From NCBI RefSeq assembly GCF_000204055.1, contig NW_006768788.1:509115-573114 (forward strand): a DNA stretch of 64,000 nucleotides, read 5' to 3'. A program made the translations under genes and the position numbers. The notes beneath the pieces were generated by a model. The model saw only the letters and a list, made by a program, of their open reading frames with translations. It was not told where the DNA came from and did not search any database. How positions within the stretch are numbered: the first letter of the stretch is position 1; each line of letters begins with the position of its first letter. Source of the stretch: Melampsora larici-populina 98AG31 (lineage: Eukaryota > Basidiomycota > Pucciniomycetes > Pucciniales > Melampsoraceae). This document shows positions 34,975-46,626 of the stretch, one piece after another.

Positions 34975-35262
34975 AGGCTAAGACTATGCTATCTTGTAAG
35001 TCAAATCCCTCTTGATCCCCTTCACAAGTTCTGTTTTGAAACTCATATTATGTGTAATAGGTTTTATGAAATTGTTTACCATAATGATAGGGAAGCCTTC
35101 ACTGGTGAAAAATATTGGCTCAAGATTGTGAAGGAAATCACATTCCACTTGCCATCTGAAGATGATATTATTTCTGGCATTTTTGCAGGAGGGTCAAGTC
35201 CCAGGTGCAGGGAACAATCTTGTTGCATGAGACCAAAGGAATGTGTTTGTGATACCAAATAA
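34975..35262 (+). pseudogene. Fossil copy of the multicopy family seen at 62-64 kb
   Basis: After an intron-like segment (GTAAGT near 34997 to TAATAG at about 35060) the plus strand encodes F-Y-E-I-V-Y-H-N-D-R-E-A-F-T-G-E-K-Y-W-L and then I-V-K-E-I-T-F-H-L-P-S-E-D-D-I. This aligns without gaps, at about 16 of 36 identical positions, to the C-terminal exon of the minus-strand gene at 62305-62467. The intron falls at the same codon, just before F-Y. The coding sequence before the intron contains a stop in the matching frame, and no upstream exons are recognisable, so this is a decayed remnant. Confidence 0.6.
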
Positions 35263-36237
35263 CAAGAGAGAATTTCATTGTTATCATCATCATTGCAATT
35301 TATTGTGGATGAGCCTACTGTTTTCCTGCTTCAAAGCTGCTTGTGCAAATCAATTGCCAAACCTTGAGCTCCTGTCCTGTTTTTTCCCACAACATATTGG
35401 GTATATTTGTGCCTGGTATTCAATGACCAAATGTTTCTGGTCTACATTAAGTGCCCACAAATACCCAATGCCTGATTGGGTTGTCCTGCAGTGTCCAAAA
35501 AGGGACCAGCCCAACTTTGACTGAACCCAATACAGCGGATTTTTCCAGCCTGAGATACAGGTTGGTCTTCTCAGCGTTGGCCTAAGAGTGTGCAGAGCAG
35601 CTGCTAAAGGCAAGTTGGTGCTGGTCTGCAGACTTGGCATCTAGTGGACATGGAATGGTTGTCTTTGGGGATCATCCTGGGATTGCCTTTCACCACATAC
35701 AGATTGGGAGCTTTTGGGAGGTTGGGTGGGACAGCCCTAGGGAAGTCTGACTGCTTCCATAGTGTATAGCCTTAGAATATAAATCAATCAATTCTTCACA
35801 TGTAGCCAAGTGGACATCATTAAAGGATAAGCTTCTCACCCTTTTACAGCCATTCTAGAAATTAATGTCCTGTCTCAACTTTTTTCTTTTGTCTTTTTTG
35901 AAGGTTTGCATAAAATTGGACCAAATACAGCCATGTATCAGCTGAATGATGCACCCAACTGAACAAGAAGCTTCTGATACAGGACTGTATTGTACATATT
36001 TTAGTTTGGGGGTTGGTGAATCATTGACAAGAACAAAAAGAAATCTTTTTGAGCAGGATACAAAATTCTTGAATAACTGTGATCCAATTTATTTACTTCA
36101 TAATATATCCTTGTGATATGTATCATATGTTAATTTTGTTTGATTCTTTATACATTATGTTTTTATCATATAAGAGCAAGTGCACTGGTTGGGTTCTACT
36201 TAGATTTTGTGTCTAATTATTTACATTAGGCTTATTA
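35263..36237. other. Gene-poor stretch
   Basis: Overlapping ORFs on both strands at 35243-35640 were examined and show no recognisable domain. Nothing else supportable. Confidence 0.4.
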
Positions 36238-36824
36238 GGGGGGCTCAAGTCAAAATATTTTACTACTTTTATCGTAAAATTTTGTTCCCGATTGCATAAA
36301 ATTTACGCAAAATTTTATGCAGTTAGAGCACCCACTATGGTTGCGGTAACGAGGTGATTTATCGTAGCTTTACCGCTAAGTTACACACAGGTCCACTATG
36401 GGCCTGTTTTACACTTGCGGTCCCTACGACTGCATCAAATTTTGCGTCGCGCTTGTTCAAATCTACGAAAGCTTAAACCCTGATTTATCGTAGAAACCAG
36501 GTAAAGCAGACGGTAAATCATCCGATAGTGGATTTCATGCGGTTACCATCTTTGGTAAAACACGCATGATCAAATTTCGCGCTCAGGAACGCAAAATTTA
36601 CGATAAATCACCCTCATGATAGTGGGTGCTCTTATACGACATCCCAAATTTTTTAAGCAGCAAATTTACACAAATTTGCGTAAATCTGCTGCTCAGAAGG
36701 AGATCCGAAAGAAATTTTTACGGTCCTTTTTTACGAATTGGGAAAAGTTTTCACAGCACAGTACCGTAAAAAACTTTCCCCAATTTTTTAAGAAAAGGCC
36801 GCAAATTTTTTGACTTGAGCCCCC
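36238..36824. mobile_element. Outer MITE with TTA duplication, interrupted by another
   Basis: The left end GGGGGGCTCAAGTCAAAAT and right end (reverse complement GGGGGCTCAAGTCAAAAAA) are terminal inverted repeats. The element is flanked on both sides by TTA (36235-36237 and 36825-36827), the duplication typical of PIF/Harbinger-type elements. The interior is AT-rich with several TTTACG/CGTAAA words. It is split by a second element at 36326-36631; without it the outer unit is about 278 bp. No coding capacity. Confidence 0.75.
36326..36631. mobile_element. Inner MITE nested in the outer one
   Basis: Ends GAGCACCCACTATGGTTGCG at the left and, in reverse complement, GAGCACCCACTATCATGAGG at the right; after a small indel both continue GTGATTTATCGTA. 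Flanks are TTA at 36323-36325 and TTA at 36632-36634. The terminal sequence differs from the outer element, so this is a second family that inserted later. Confidence 0.8.
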
Positions 36825-37347
36825 TTATTGTCTAGATCACCCTGATACTATGTTCTTTGGTTAGAGTCTTCTATTTTCAAGAAACTGTGACTCATGAGTA
36901 TCATCAGATTTGAGTTACATAAGGCTTTATACCAATGATGAGAATGAAGAAGTAAATGTTCAAACCTGAGTTCTTAGCATCTGTTTGACAAACTTGAACT
37001 CTCTCTTCAGCTTGACTGAGTTTTGACTTGGCTCCAGTATGATTCTCGGGGGTTTGGACTCCGCTCTATTTGACTTGATCCACTTGCAGTTGTGCCACAC
37101 TTGATCATGATCATGTTGTGAATTGATCCAACTGATCAGGAAGGACAGCAAATGTGTGGAAGAATTTGAAATGTGAACTGCACAGCCACGATCATCCTAA
37201 ATTACATATTACCGCTTAAGTTGGTATGTAGCACATGTATACATAACAGTCTAATTGGATGTCTTCTTGACCTTCACTTTATCATTCAACTCATCTTACC
37301 ATCATCATCATCAATCATCGACCATCAACCATCCGTCATCAACCAAC
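36825..37347. promoter_or_regulatory. Upstream region of AKR1-like gene
   Basis: About 500 bases between the nested MITEs and the AKR1 start. The last 100 bases contain a CATCATCATC-rich C/T/A tract, typical of a 5' leader. The MITE pair therefore lies close to this promoter. Confidence 0.35.
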
Positions 37348-39997
37348 ATGAGCTCAACAAATTCAAGTCCAAATCAATCACATTTCAATAAAATCAAACC
37401 ATCTTCATCATCGGTTCCTACTGTTTCAACTACTTCAGCTCAAGCTACTTTCTCTCCTACGAATGAAAAAACTCCTAATACTCCCACAAATCAATCTCAT
37501 GAAAGAAGCCGATCTTTCAATATGAGAGATGCACTCAATCTACCCGATGAACCACCTCCTGGTCCTGGTCCACTTCATACTGCAGCTCAACATGGTGATC
37601 TGGCCACTTTAACAGAAATCATTGAAAGTGGTACTGAATCAGTTACAGATGTAGATGATCAACAAATCACTGCTTTACATTGGGCTGCAATCAATGGACA
37701 TTTACTTCTTTGTTCTTTTTTAATTTCACGTGGAGCTGTAATTGACGCGTTTGGTGGTGAATTAGTGGCTACTCCTCTTATGTGGGCTGCACGAAATGGC
37801 AGGGTTTATGTGGTTCATTTACTTTTAAAACATGGTGCTGATCCTAATTTAGTCGATAGTCAAGGATTCAATACTCTTCATCTTGCTACTCATAGTAGTT
37901 CTGCACTTACTTTAGCTTACCTTTTGGCTTCTAATCGATTATCTTCTGATTCACTCGAATCAACTGATCCACAAGGTCATACTGCTTTACATTGGGCTTG
38001 TTATCAGGGTGATACACTGTCTGTTAACTTACTTCTTGCTCATCGATCTAGTGTCGCAGCCAAGGATTCGACTGGGATGACACCTTTACATTGGGCTGTT
38101 GTCAAAGGAAACGCAAGTTGTATCAAACAAATCGTTTTAGGTGGTGCAGATGTTCACGCTCGTACGATCGAAGGAAAAACACCCAAGGAAATGGCAGATG
38201 AATTAAAATCAATCTCAGCATGGACTAAAGCTTTAGGAGAAGTAGGACTTGAACCTAATGGGATTCCACGACATTTAACACTTTCACCTTTTAAGACAAA
38301 GCTTGCCATTTATATCTTATCAACTCTTACTCTTGGACTCGCTTTCAATACCTTTGAATCTTTACCTTGGGTTAGTGCTTGGCTATTGGCTTTAGCTGAA
38401 GGTTATGGATTACATCATGTAGTTAGTGTGACACTTTTAGATGCTAAAAGACGTGGTGGTGGATCTACTGGGGATATTATCACTCGAAGTCCTTATTTCA
38501 ATAGCGTCATTGTGGCTAGCATCTTCTGGGTTTCTTATACTTGGCTCACAAGACTTGTTCGCAGTTGGTCATCTGTTTCCCTTTCTGATTCTCTTACCGT
38601 CTTTTTCATCTTCCCTCAAACTGATCTTGATTTCGGTTGAATGAATCACAGATACCCCTGGTTACGCTGCTACAAATCTCTTTTTTGCTTTATCCTGCTT
38701 AATTTGCATGTATAATCTATTTAGAGCTGTTTCACTTGATCCTGGTTTTATACCACTTCCTAGAGGTGAAGGTGAATTAAATCGAGTTGTAGAAGGACTT
38801 GTTGAATCGGGTAAATTTGATGGTACTCATTTTTGTATCACTTGTCAAGTTAGTTTTGATTTTAGCTTGATTGATACTCTTATTTGAAACTGATTTATGC
38901 AATTACTTTTGGTGGATTAGGCTCGTAGACCTCTAAGGAGCAAGCATTGTCGTTTGTGTAATCGATGTACAGCAAAGTTTGATCAGTTGAGTCTTTTGCA
39001 ATTGACCCTATATGTGGCTTAAGCTGACGCTTTCATCAATCAGCCATTGTCCATGGATTTGGAATTGTGTGGGTGTGAAGAACCATCGACAGTTTTTGGT
39101 CTTTGTCGCAAGCTTGATTTCAGGCATTTCATGTTATATAGTCCTCGCCTATGCATGTAAGAGTCTTTTATATCAGATCAGGCCATTCTAACAAGAAGGC
39201 TCCAGGGAGAATTGACAATTGATGTTGTTTTTGTACAGACCTATCAGAAGCGCCAGTATTACCAACAACAGAATCAGCAGAATTACCAGCCTCATGTTCA
39301 ATCTCCATACTGCTTTGTCAAATCTCATCATTTGATACATTTACGTTTTCAGTAACTGTATGGTCAGCCATTCAATTAACATGGACCATAGTTTTATTAT
39401 TATCACAACTTTGGCAAATCAGTCGACAAATGACGACATTTGAATTAAGTAATTATTCTAAATTTGGGTATATGGGAGGTAGAGGTGGTTCTAGTTTATC
39501 TTCTCAATCTTCACATTCACATTCTCATTTAAATCATCAAGAAGCCATCTCAAGTTTAAAAGCTCAAGTGATTGAAGAACCTAATTGTAAGAAACATCAT
39601 CAACATGGGATTAAAGGAAAGATGGGATTCTGTTTAAAGATCATTGGGTTAGATCAATTGGTTCAAGGAAAGGGTGCTAAGAATTTAGTGAAAGCTGGGA
39701 AAGTTAAGAATCCATTTAATAAAGGGATTAAGAGGAATTGTTATGATTTTTGGAGTAATGGAAATGAATTAGGTGTGGATTATTTAGAATTATTTGATGT
39801 AAGTTTGGTTTTTTTTGTCTTTTTTTGTCTTTGTTTCTTGATTTTAAATGTGCTTTCTGAATTTTGAATGTTGATAATCTTGTTTCTTTTGGTTTTGATG
39901 TTCTTTTGTACAGGTCCCTGATGGTGGATTCAAGACTAAAGATCAAAGGAAAAGTAGGAAAGGTGGATATGAAAGGGTTGCAATGGACATTGTTTAA
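37348..39997 (+). CDS. AKR1: Ankyrin-repeat DHHC palmitoyltransferase
   Basis: Six exons: 37348-38563, 38652-38848, 38921-38985, 39044-39156, 39239-39798 and 39914-39997, closing to 744 residues, the usual size for Akr1. The enzyme attaches palmitate to cysteines of membrane proteins, in yeast at the Golgi and in the endocytic pathway. Visible: a polar N-terminus, a set of ankyrin repeats at about residues 70-300 ([54 protein letters not shown]), membrane segments, then a Cys-rich domain H-F-C-I-T-C-Q...H-C-R-L-C-N-R-C with D-H-H-C-P-W at residues 492-497, and the C-terminal T-T-F-E motif. Many animal DHHC enzymes lack ankyrins; Akr-type ones have them. The start is the first ATG in frame. 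Intron 1 uses donor GTTGGT, chosen by phase. Confidence 0.93.
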
Positions 39998-40741
39998 TGA
40001 GTAGTGATTTTTTTATGAATTTGAATGATAATGATGATGATGATGAATGTGGACACATTGAAAGTTTTCTATTTTGGTGATCGAGATATCATCTTTTGTT
40101 TTCCAGTTGTGATTATTAATTGATTGAGTGATTGATTGAAATGGGGTTTTTGTATTGATGTTGATTATTTATTGTCGTTTTTTTTCGTTATCGTTTGATT
40201 GATTGAGGAATATTTTTGAGATGTTTCTGATGTTGATTCATCATAGGTTTTTTGTAGACCATGATTTGTTTGGGTTGTGTTAATCAAGTTTCCATACTAT
40301 GGTATCTCTCTTGAGGTTGACCTTCTCCCTCCAACAATTAGATTGCGTTCCCGTTATCATTTCTTGATAGCTCCTCCTAATAAGTACCGTTTTGTCTATC
40401 AATAGACTTTCTACACCCATCACTATCAACGTGATTTAGATACATACAAAATTCAAATGAATCATTTAGACCTTGGCAGTTTTCCAAAGACTCGAGAGGC
40501 TGGTATCGCTCCGGGTCGGGTTTCTTGATCGCCCTCGATCTATGTGCGGGTAATGATACCGTCCTGGTCACTTGGGGGGTAACGGGTTTGATGGATTTGA
40601 AGAAAACTTAAACATTGAACTTTTATTAACTCACAACTCTTGAGGAACCTTTCGCACTATTCCTCGTCAAGGCAGAAATCCAATCCCGCTTTTTTCCCGT
40701 CACGGTCAGGTAATCCGGCTCGGAAAGGTTTTGATTGAAGG
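39998..40741. other. Intergenic, 0.7 kb
   Basis: T-rich 3' flank of AKR1 followed by a more GC-balanced segment (40340-40740) that precedes the next gene and shows no coherent ORF. Confidence 0.4.
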
Positions 40742-42028
40742 ATGGAAGAAGAACTTGAAGTTTTGACGGTGATCTTTGATGAAGCTGATTTTCAAGGTGA
40801 GTGAGTGAGTTTACTATGTTATCATCACTGGAATAGATATTCCATGGAATCAGAAACCAAAAGAAATCTAATCTTTGAATTAATCTTGGTGTAACTTTTG
40901 AATAAATTAGTTAAACATGATCCACCGGGATTTCTTATGAGGGTCAGCCCAGAAGAACCATCAGATTCAGATCCATGTGAATAGAACGTTTTTTTTTGCA
41001 AAATATATGAACATTCATTTAAAAAGAAAACGAAAACGAACCATTTCTAATGAATTTTGAAAATACCTCTTTGATTGAAAACTATACGGAACAATTGAAA
41101 ACAAAAGTGGAAGTAGATTTAGATTTAACACCTCAAGATGGTTATCCTACTACAATTCCATTAATTGAGATTTCAGATCGGATTGGAAAACTAGATGATT
41201 TTGAAAAAGAGTTACTGATTAATAAACTTACTACAATTGTTAGTCCGATTTTTGATTAGATTTTTGATTTTGGAAAGAACGGAAGGGTTTAACTGAAATT
41301 TGAAGCTCATTTGAATCTTTTAATTCTTTCTCTTGATATTTCCTTCTAGGCAAATGAAAGTGTTGGAGATGCTATGGGATATACTCTTTATACTGAATTA
41401 CGTCAAGAACTTGGTAGGGTTTTGATTGATCGAGAATCTGCACGAAAGAAAAGAGAAGAAGATGAACTAAGGGCAGCAGAAGAGGTTGAGCTCAATTCTA
41501 TACTTTTTTCCAATACATTTCATTTTACTTACTTTGGCTATTGATTATTTTGTAAATCAAAAAAACAATACGAATATACGATATTTTTTAGCAAGAAAAA
41601 AATCGAGCAAAAGGTACACCTGTTAATAAAGAAACTTTTATGATTTGGCGTACAAAGTTTAATGAAACGATTAAATTACAACAAAAGAAAATTGAAGATG
41701 AAAAATTAAAATCTTTAACACCCAAAGAAAGAGATGAATTCAAAAATCGATTAAATAAATTTACAGGTTTGTTGATAGAAAAATCTCATGATTCTGTTTT
41801 CATTTTTTTTTGGAGAAATCAACTTATCGTAAAGAATTTGATTGTTGATTGATGATTGGTCTTTGGTCTTGGTCTTTTTTGTTAGGTCGACAACTATTCG
41901 AATCTAATAAAGCATTAGTAAATTCAGATGCTTCCTTACTTGAACCTGATGCTGAAGAAATCGATCTAAGTTCATTTGAAAAGGCTTTAGATGATATACC
42001 ATCAAATGGTGATAATCAAGAAACATGA
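40742..42028 (+). CDS. GIR2: RWD-domain protein of the GIR2/RWDD1 type
   Basis: Modelled exons: 40742-40796, 40911-40976, 41027-41238, 41350-41484, 41592-41766 and 41886-42028. The N-terminus M-E-E-E-L-E-V-L-T-V-I-F and the later Y-P-T-T-I-P-L-I-E-I-S-D form an RWD fold. The C-terminal part has the conserved G-T-P-V-N-K-E-T-F-M-I-W-R-T-K-F-N-E block of the DRG-binding (DFRP) region and an acidic end. Yeast Gir2 binds the GTPase Rbg2 and Gcn1 and tempers the amino-acid starvation response on ribosomes. The junction between exons 2 and 3 does not close: the only visible GT-AG pair (40977-41026) creates a TAA codon across the splice. Either a border is non-canonical or misread, or this allele is damaged. 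The other junctions are clean. Confidence 0.75.
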
Positions 42029-43117
42029 AATACTATGTAGGTCTTTTATATGTGCGTGTTCTTACAATAGATTTGTTTAAATATATCGTTTTAAATGTGG
42101 TCAATAAGCATGATCCTTTTTTAGCTCTCAATTGCATCAGTTTATATTTATTGAATCTTATCTGGTGCCATTTATTGATTGATCTTTTTCTTTGGCTTTG
42201 GTAATTCTTGTATAAAGATCAAATATCAGGTGATCATGTGATTTTTTAACTGAATCTGTTTCGAGCAGGGAGTTATATGAAGTAAATCTCTTTCCCTTTC
42301 ACTGTCATTCTTGATTCTGGTTGGGTGAATGTTTATGTCACCCACTAGTGACATACTTGGCTTTGTGTAATGATGGTTAGCCATCAAGCAATCAAAAGAA
42401 CAGCACAGAGGTGGTGGATGACGTGCATACATTACTGGCATGATATACAGTGATTTCAAGAAAGATTGGCAACTTTTCTTTGCAAAAAGAATATCTCAGT
42501 GGGCCTGAACAGATTTTGAGTCTTGTATAGCCTGCAAATCAACAGAAACCTCACAACCATGTACCATACAAGTCTACATGTGAGTACTATGTAACTCATC
42601 CTTTAAAAGGTTTATTGGGAGTTTTGACATACTCGCACACTCTGCTCTCAATAACTTTTCACATAAGCTGTCTTTATCATGAGAAATTCAACCATTGCGT
42701 CAAGCAATATGTACAAGCATTCAAATTGTCCCCTTTGATGTCCATCTTTTAGTGAATTATGGAGCTGAGAAAAGATGAGTTTGTTGTTAACCCTAAAAAG
42801 GTAGTAGGATACCTGTGTCATTAAGTTATCATGGTTTTGTTGAGAAGCAAGCGCAATTATCTACATCTACATCCAAGTACAAGTGTATTATGTTGGGATT
42901 GATGGTCCATATTAGATGTTTGAATCAGTTGTTCCATGCATAAGACAAGAACCAAATTATTTGAGTGGATGCGAGATGAATCACCGATAAACCTTCAAGT
43001 ACAACAAATTAACGATACTGAGGTTACATTGTGTATATTGGGTGTTTGGATCAGTTATTCCTTTGAGCAGAAAAGGAGCTGAATTGTGGTGGCAAAGTGT
43101 GAGATTGATCACTGGTT
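42029..43117. other. Intergenic, 1.1 kb
   Basis: Convergent 3' flanks of the RWD gene and the minus-strand secreted-protein gene. No supported ORF. Confidence 0.4.
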
Positions 43118-44331
43118 TCATTTTTTGCTTAAGAATGACTTCATTGACTTCCCATTATCCGCTTTATCGGTAGCTATGTTCTTTTTCAGCCTGTTCATGA
43201 TCAAAAGACAATGCAAACCCATAAAGGTGAATTGAACCAGATCAGCAATGTGATTATAAGTAGCTTGATCTTTCACATACAATGGTATTCTAGCTGCTTC
43301 AAGCTAGATAGAATGACATCTTCCAACAAATAAAAAAATGAGCACGTGGAGTGGGTATCACTTACTTTTTGGTCTCTTTTTCTAAATCAGCAGCACCTTT
43401 GCCATTTGCCTTGTCAATCTGAGTTGATGGGAACAGATTCAAGATCAATTTTCATTTAATATAGGGTAGTGTGAAGATCACAATATCAATTTATCGCGAA
43501 TATAGAGTTGAAATACATTTACATAGATATACGTCAGATGACCTTAAAAGAAGACAAAGTCGAATTAATAGATGTCAAAAGAGGCAAAAACTTCAATTCT
43601 TTGACTTACCCATTATCTTCAGGACTTTGTTGGCGATCTAAGAGTTTGAAGACATGTTATAGGTTAGCAAATAAGCCCAGTTGATCTTTGACAATTAGCA
43701 GGGAGATTTTCATGTAGCGCTTGTTTATTTACCTTTCCTCTCTGAAGTGCTGCATCTTTCCCGCCCTGTGCAGAACAGGGGGCTCAAACTTCAGCCGCAC
43801 AATCTGGAAAGTAAATCATTGCAAAGAGGTCGGATGCCTAACAAACCTTGATAGCCTTATTGAAGCCTTCTTCGCTTTTACTTGCCACTGAGGCCATGCT
43901 TTTTATTTTTTGGTAATCTGACTTGCTAATTTTTTTCAAGTTATCATCTGGTCCGATCACGAGACTATCTGACAATGTCAGCTTGTATGGCGTCAGGAAG
44001 ACTTTGATGGCGTTTTCTTTTGCCTTTCCAGCTGTTCCATCAGAGATCTGAAATATAGAGGTGCATCAAACGTGATCATCAACAACACAGGTGAGCTTGA
44101 TTCGTGCAGAAGCATCTTGAACTAAGATTTCATAACGGGTGACATTCCGCTCACCTGGAACGATGCGTAGTCTGCACTGCCACTTTTCTTTTCCTTTCTC
44201 CTCACAATACTATGAGTGCTTAAAGTCGACGGGGAAGAGCTTTCTTGTACATCCCCCTCGACCACTGGTAGGGACAATCCGTGCGAAGCGAGAAGAGTGA
44301 CGATCAAGAATAGACGACAAATGGCTAACAT
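43118..44331 (-). CDS. Small secreted protein, rust-type family, 3' end unresolved
   Basis: The first exons are clear: 44331-44155, 44047-43847, 43765-43733 and 43637-43610. They encode a signal peptide (M-L-A-I-C-R-L-F-L-I-V-T-L-L-A-S-H-G), a short Ser-rich spacer and a dibasic R-R-K-E-K-K site. The body then reads Y-A-S-F-Q-I-S-D-G-T-A-G-K-A-K-E-N-A-I-K and G-G-K-D-A-A-L-Q-R-G-K-I-A-N-K-V-L-K-I-M. I recall this F-Q-I-S-D-G-x-A-G pattern from secreted proteins of rust fungi, function unknown. A further exon probably lies at 43418-43366 (I-D-K-A-N-G-K-G-A-A-D-L) and possible coding sequence reaches a stop at 43118, but I could not close these junctions in frame. Either unusual splicing or a decayed 3' end is possible. 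Confidence 0.65.
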
Positions 44332-46213
44332 CTTCAAGACGCGAATTATACGAAGCAGACCTGCGGTTCGTGGTACGAATAAAAATCAAAGAAATCAAGT
44401 ATGTATGATGTAGAACAGAATAAGATTGATAATTGAAGGCCGGTATTGTGAGGTGAGCTTTATGTGCCAGGGCCCTTGTCTTTATATCATCTTCTCAACG
44501 AGCTACTGTCAAGCATGCTGGGTTGTCCGCCGTGTGGTCTATACGATACCGGAGGCCGGTGTGGCATACTGGAAATTTATCGTCTCTTCGTCACGTTGTC
44601 AAAGCATCCATCGGGAGAGATGAGACTCGAGAGCCGAACTTTAAATTTCTGTAACGCTGACAACGTCCGATCAACATTCCTAACTCTTTTCAGCGATTGG
44701 CTTCCACATCGAATGCGTGAAGCAGGGATGGGGCATTTAAATAATCTCTTATCAAGGCGACTCGTTAGCCACATAGCTTCTACATATCCACATAGCTTCT
44801 ATATGGCCTCATAGCAATAAATTTAATAGGCATATCATCATGATCACATCAGTTGACTTTCGCATTTGGGCTTCTGTCAGAAACCGTTTTCAAACTATGA
44901 AGAGGTAGCCAAACTTCAAGGCAGACCAGCGGTCGAGTCAAATGGACAAGCAGCGCAATCCCTGTTGTATAAACCTTACACTGTGTGTAGGGTTTTGCAA
45001 CTTTTTTATCGGTTGCATATCAAATATTAACTGATTCAAGATAGGCAGTGATTGTACGTGGTTCGCACTACGTCAAGGTTCTTCTAGACGGAGTGGAGGG
45101 AACTGTTGAGCGTCCCAACGACAAGCCAATTGAATGGTGACTTCCTCGATTGCGATCTGATCGACGATTGTAAAAGAGGTAACTGTTGGTTAGAGATCGA
45201 CATCCAGTGCGCCTCGGAATGTCCTGGACTCGATTGATGTCCGCCGGATGACTTGATTGAAGTTTCGCACCGAGTCTCGAGTGAGCCACATGCTCGACGA
45301 GGTGGATACCGATAAAATCTCGATACGACGACCGCAGCATGCCGTATATTTCTTCAATCTTGTAGCTATCCTACTTGTGACTTGTAGTTTTAACCAACGG
45401 CATTTCTCGGCCTCTAGACGACTCCAGTGTCAAGATCAACTGTTGCCGCGCCATGTGCGACAGCTCTCAAAGCTCGCCAGGCCCTGACTGCCATGCTGGG
45501 TAAGATGCAATGCGAGCGAAATTTGATGTCTTCAGTTTGGGGGAGGACGCCGGATCTAGATTGAAGACCGTTCGGCTAGCGGTCCCAAATGAAGGGTTAG
45601 GAGAAACTCCCTTTCGAGCAATTCAAGTATAATTTGACGGAACCTGATGGCTCAGGAGATGGCTCTCGTCTCTTTAGCACTTATCCGATTCCTGCTTGCC
45701 GGGTAGCATCATGGCATGCCTAGACTGAACTCAATGGTGTCCTCGTGGCGGCGACGAGGCGTCGAGCCGCTCCGAGCCCCCGAACGCGGGATGTGAAAGA
45801 GGAGTGCTACATGGCACTGCTGGCTTATGGCGTTCTCAACTGTCTTGAAGTCCTCAGTATGAAAACGAACTTTCTCATTCAAACCCATGCGGTGAATTTT
45901 CGACCGTTACCTACCGTTACCACGTCAGGATATCTTTTTGGTACATACAAACATGCAAATTTGCTTGTGTTTGGCGGGCAAAAGTTTCCAAGCTTTCTGA
46001 AATCAACTGTACAACTCTTGGTCCCTTCGTGTCCTTTCTTGCTCATTTTGGCCAGAGCCTCTCTGAACACTATAAGACAGTGGACTCCTCAGTCAATCAC
46101 CAGAAATGTACGACCTCGCTTTCATGTCTTCTTGGGCATCTCGTAAACTTCATCAAAATCTACTCTAAAGAGTTTTCACAATTTAAATATTTCGCAAGCC
46201 CATACTTTGAGAG
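44332..46213. other. Intergenic, 1.9 kb
   Basis: Promoter side of two divergent secreted-protein genes. Several ORFs up to 133 codons exist (for example 45745-46146 plus), but they are in GC-balanced DNA, show no domain or signal peptide, and overlap ORFs on the other strand. I see no supported gene. Confidence 0.4.
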
Positions 46214-46626
46214 ATGGATTTTTTGCCTACCCTTCAAAGTGTTTTGATTTATCTTCTTTTCTGCGTAGGTAAGTGAGAGACAGAATTCTCTGTCGCAAAT
46301 ACTTGTGCTAACTATTTGTTTTTCTTTGGGTCGAATCATTCATGTCGTCACTTGTATCTCGTTGAACTTCAGTTATCTTCACATCATCAATGCCGGTTGA
46401 TTCCAAGTTCCGAAAACTGGTGGAATAGTACGTAGTTCTTCACGCCGAGTTCACGGTCTGCTCTTTGAGTCTCATTCGAAAAACTAATCCTGCAACGTGA
46501 CTATGCGGCTTTCATACATCTTTGAGTGTCAAGAAACATCATCACCACCATCATCATCATCATCATCACCATGCCCCTGTAGGTTCACGGATAGCACTTG
46601 GCGGTGACTCTTGGTCAGATTGGTGA
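46214..46626 (+). CDS. Tiny secreted His-tract peptide precursor (peptide A)
   Basis: Three exons: 46214-46268, 46373-46427 and 46527-46626, introns in phases 1 and 2, closing to 69 residues. The first ~25 residues are a signal peptide (M-D-F-L-P-T-L-Q-S-V-L-I-Y-L-L-F-C-V, then V-I-F-T-S-S-M-P). A short charged spacer ends in Y-V-K-K, followed by a run of twelve histidines and the tail APVGSRIALGGDSWSDW. The KK is a plausible processing site, which would release a peptide of about 29 residues; the His run could bind transition metals. No family is recognised. The same exon layout, phases and tail are found in the gene 1.35 kb downstream, which strongly supports the model. The CAT repeat could vary in length between strains. 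Confidence 0.72.

Noticed and set aside
35243..35640. Opposing ORFs of 93 and 96 codons
   Set aside because: No recognisable motif; mutually antisense and located in decayed repeat DNA.
45745..46146. Plus-strand ORF of 133 codons
   Set aside because: No domain or signal peptide, overlapping antisense ORF of similar quality, and the adjacent real gene has its own ATG and promoter region.
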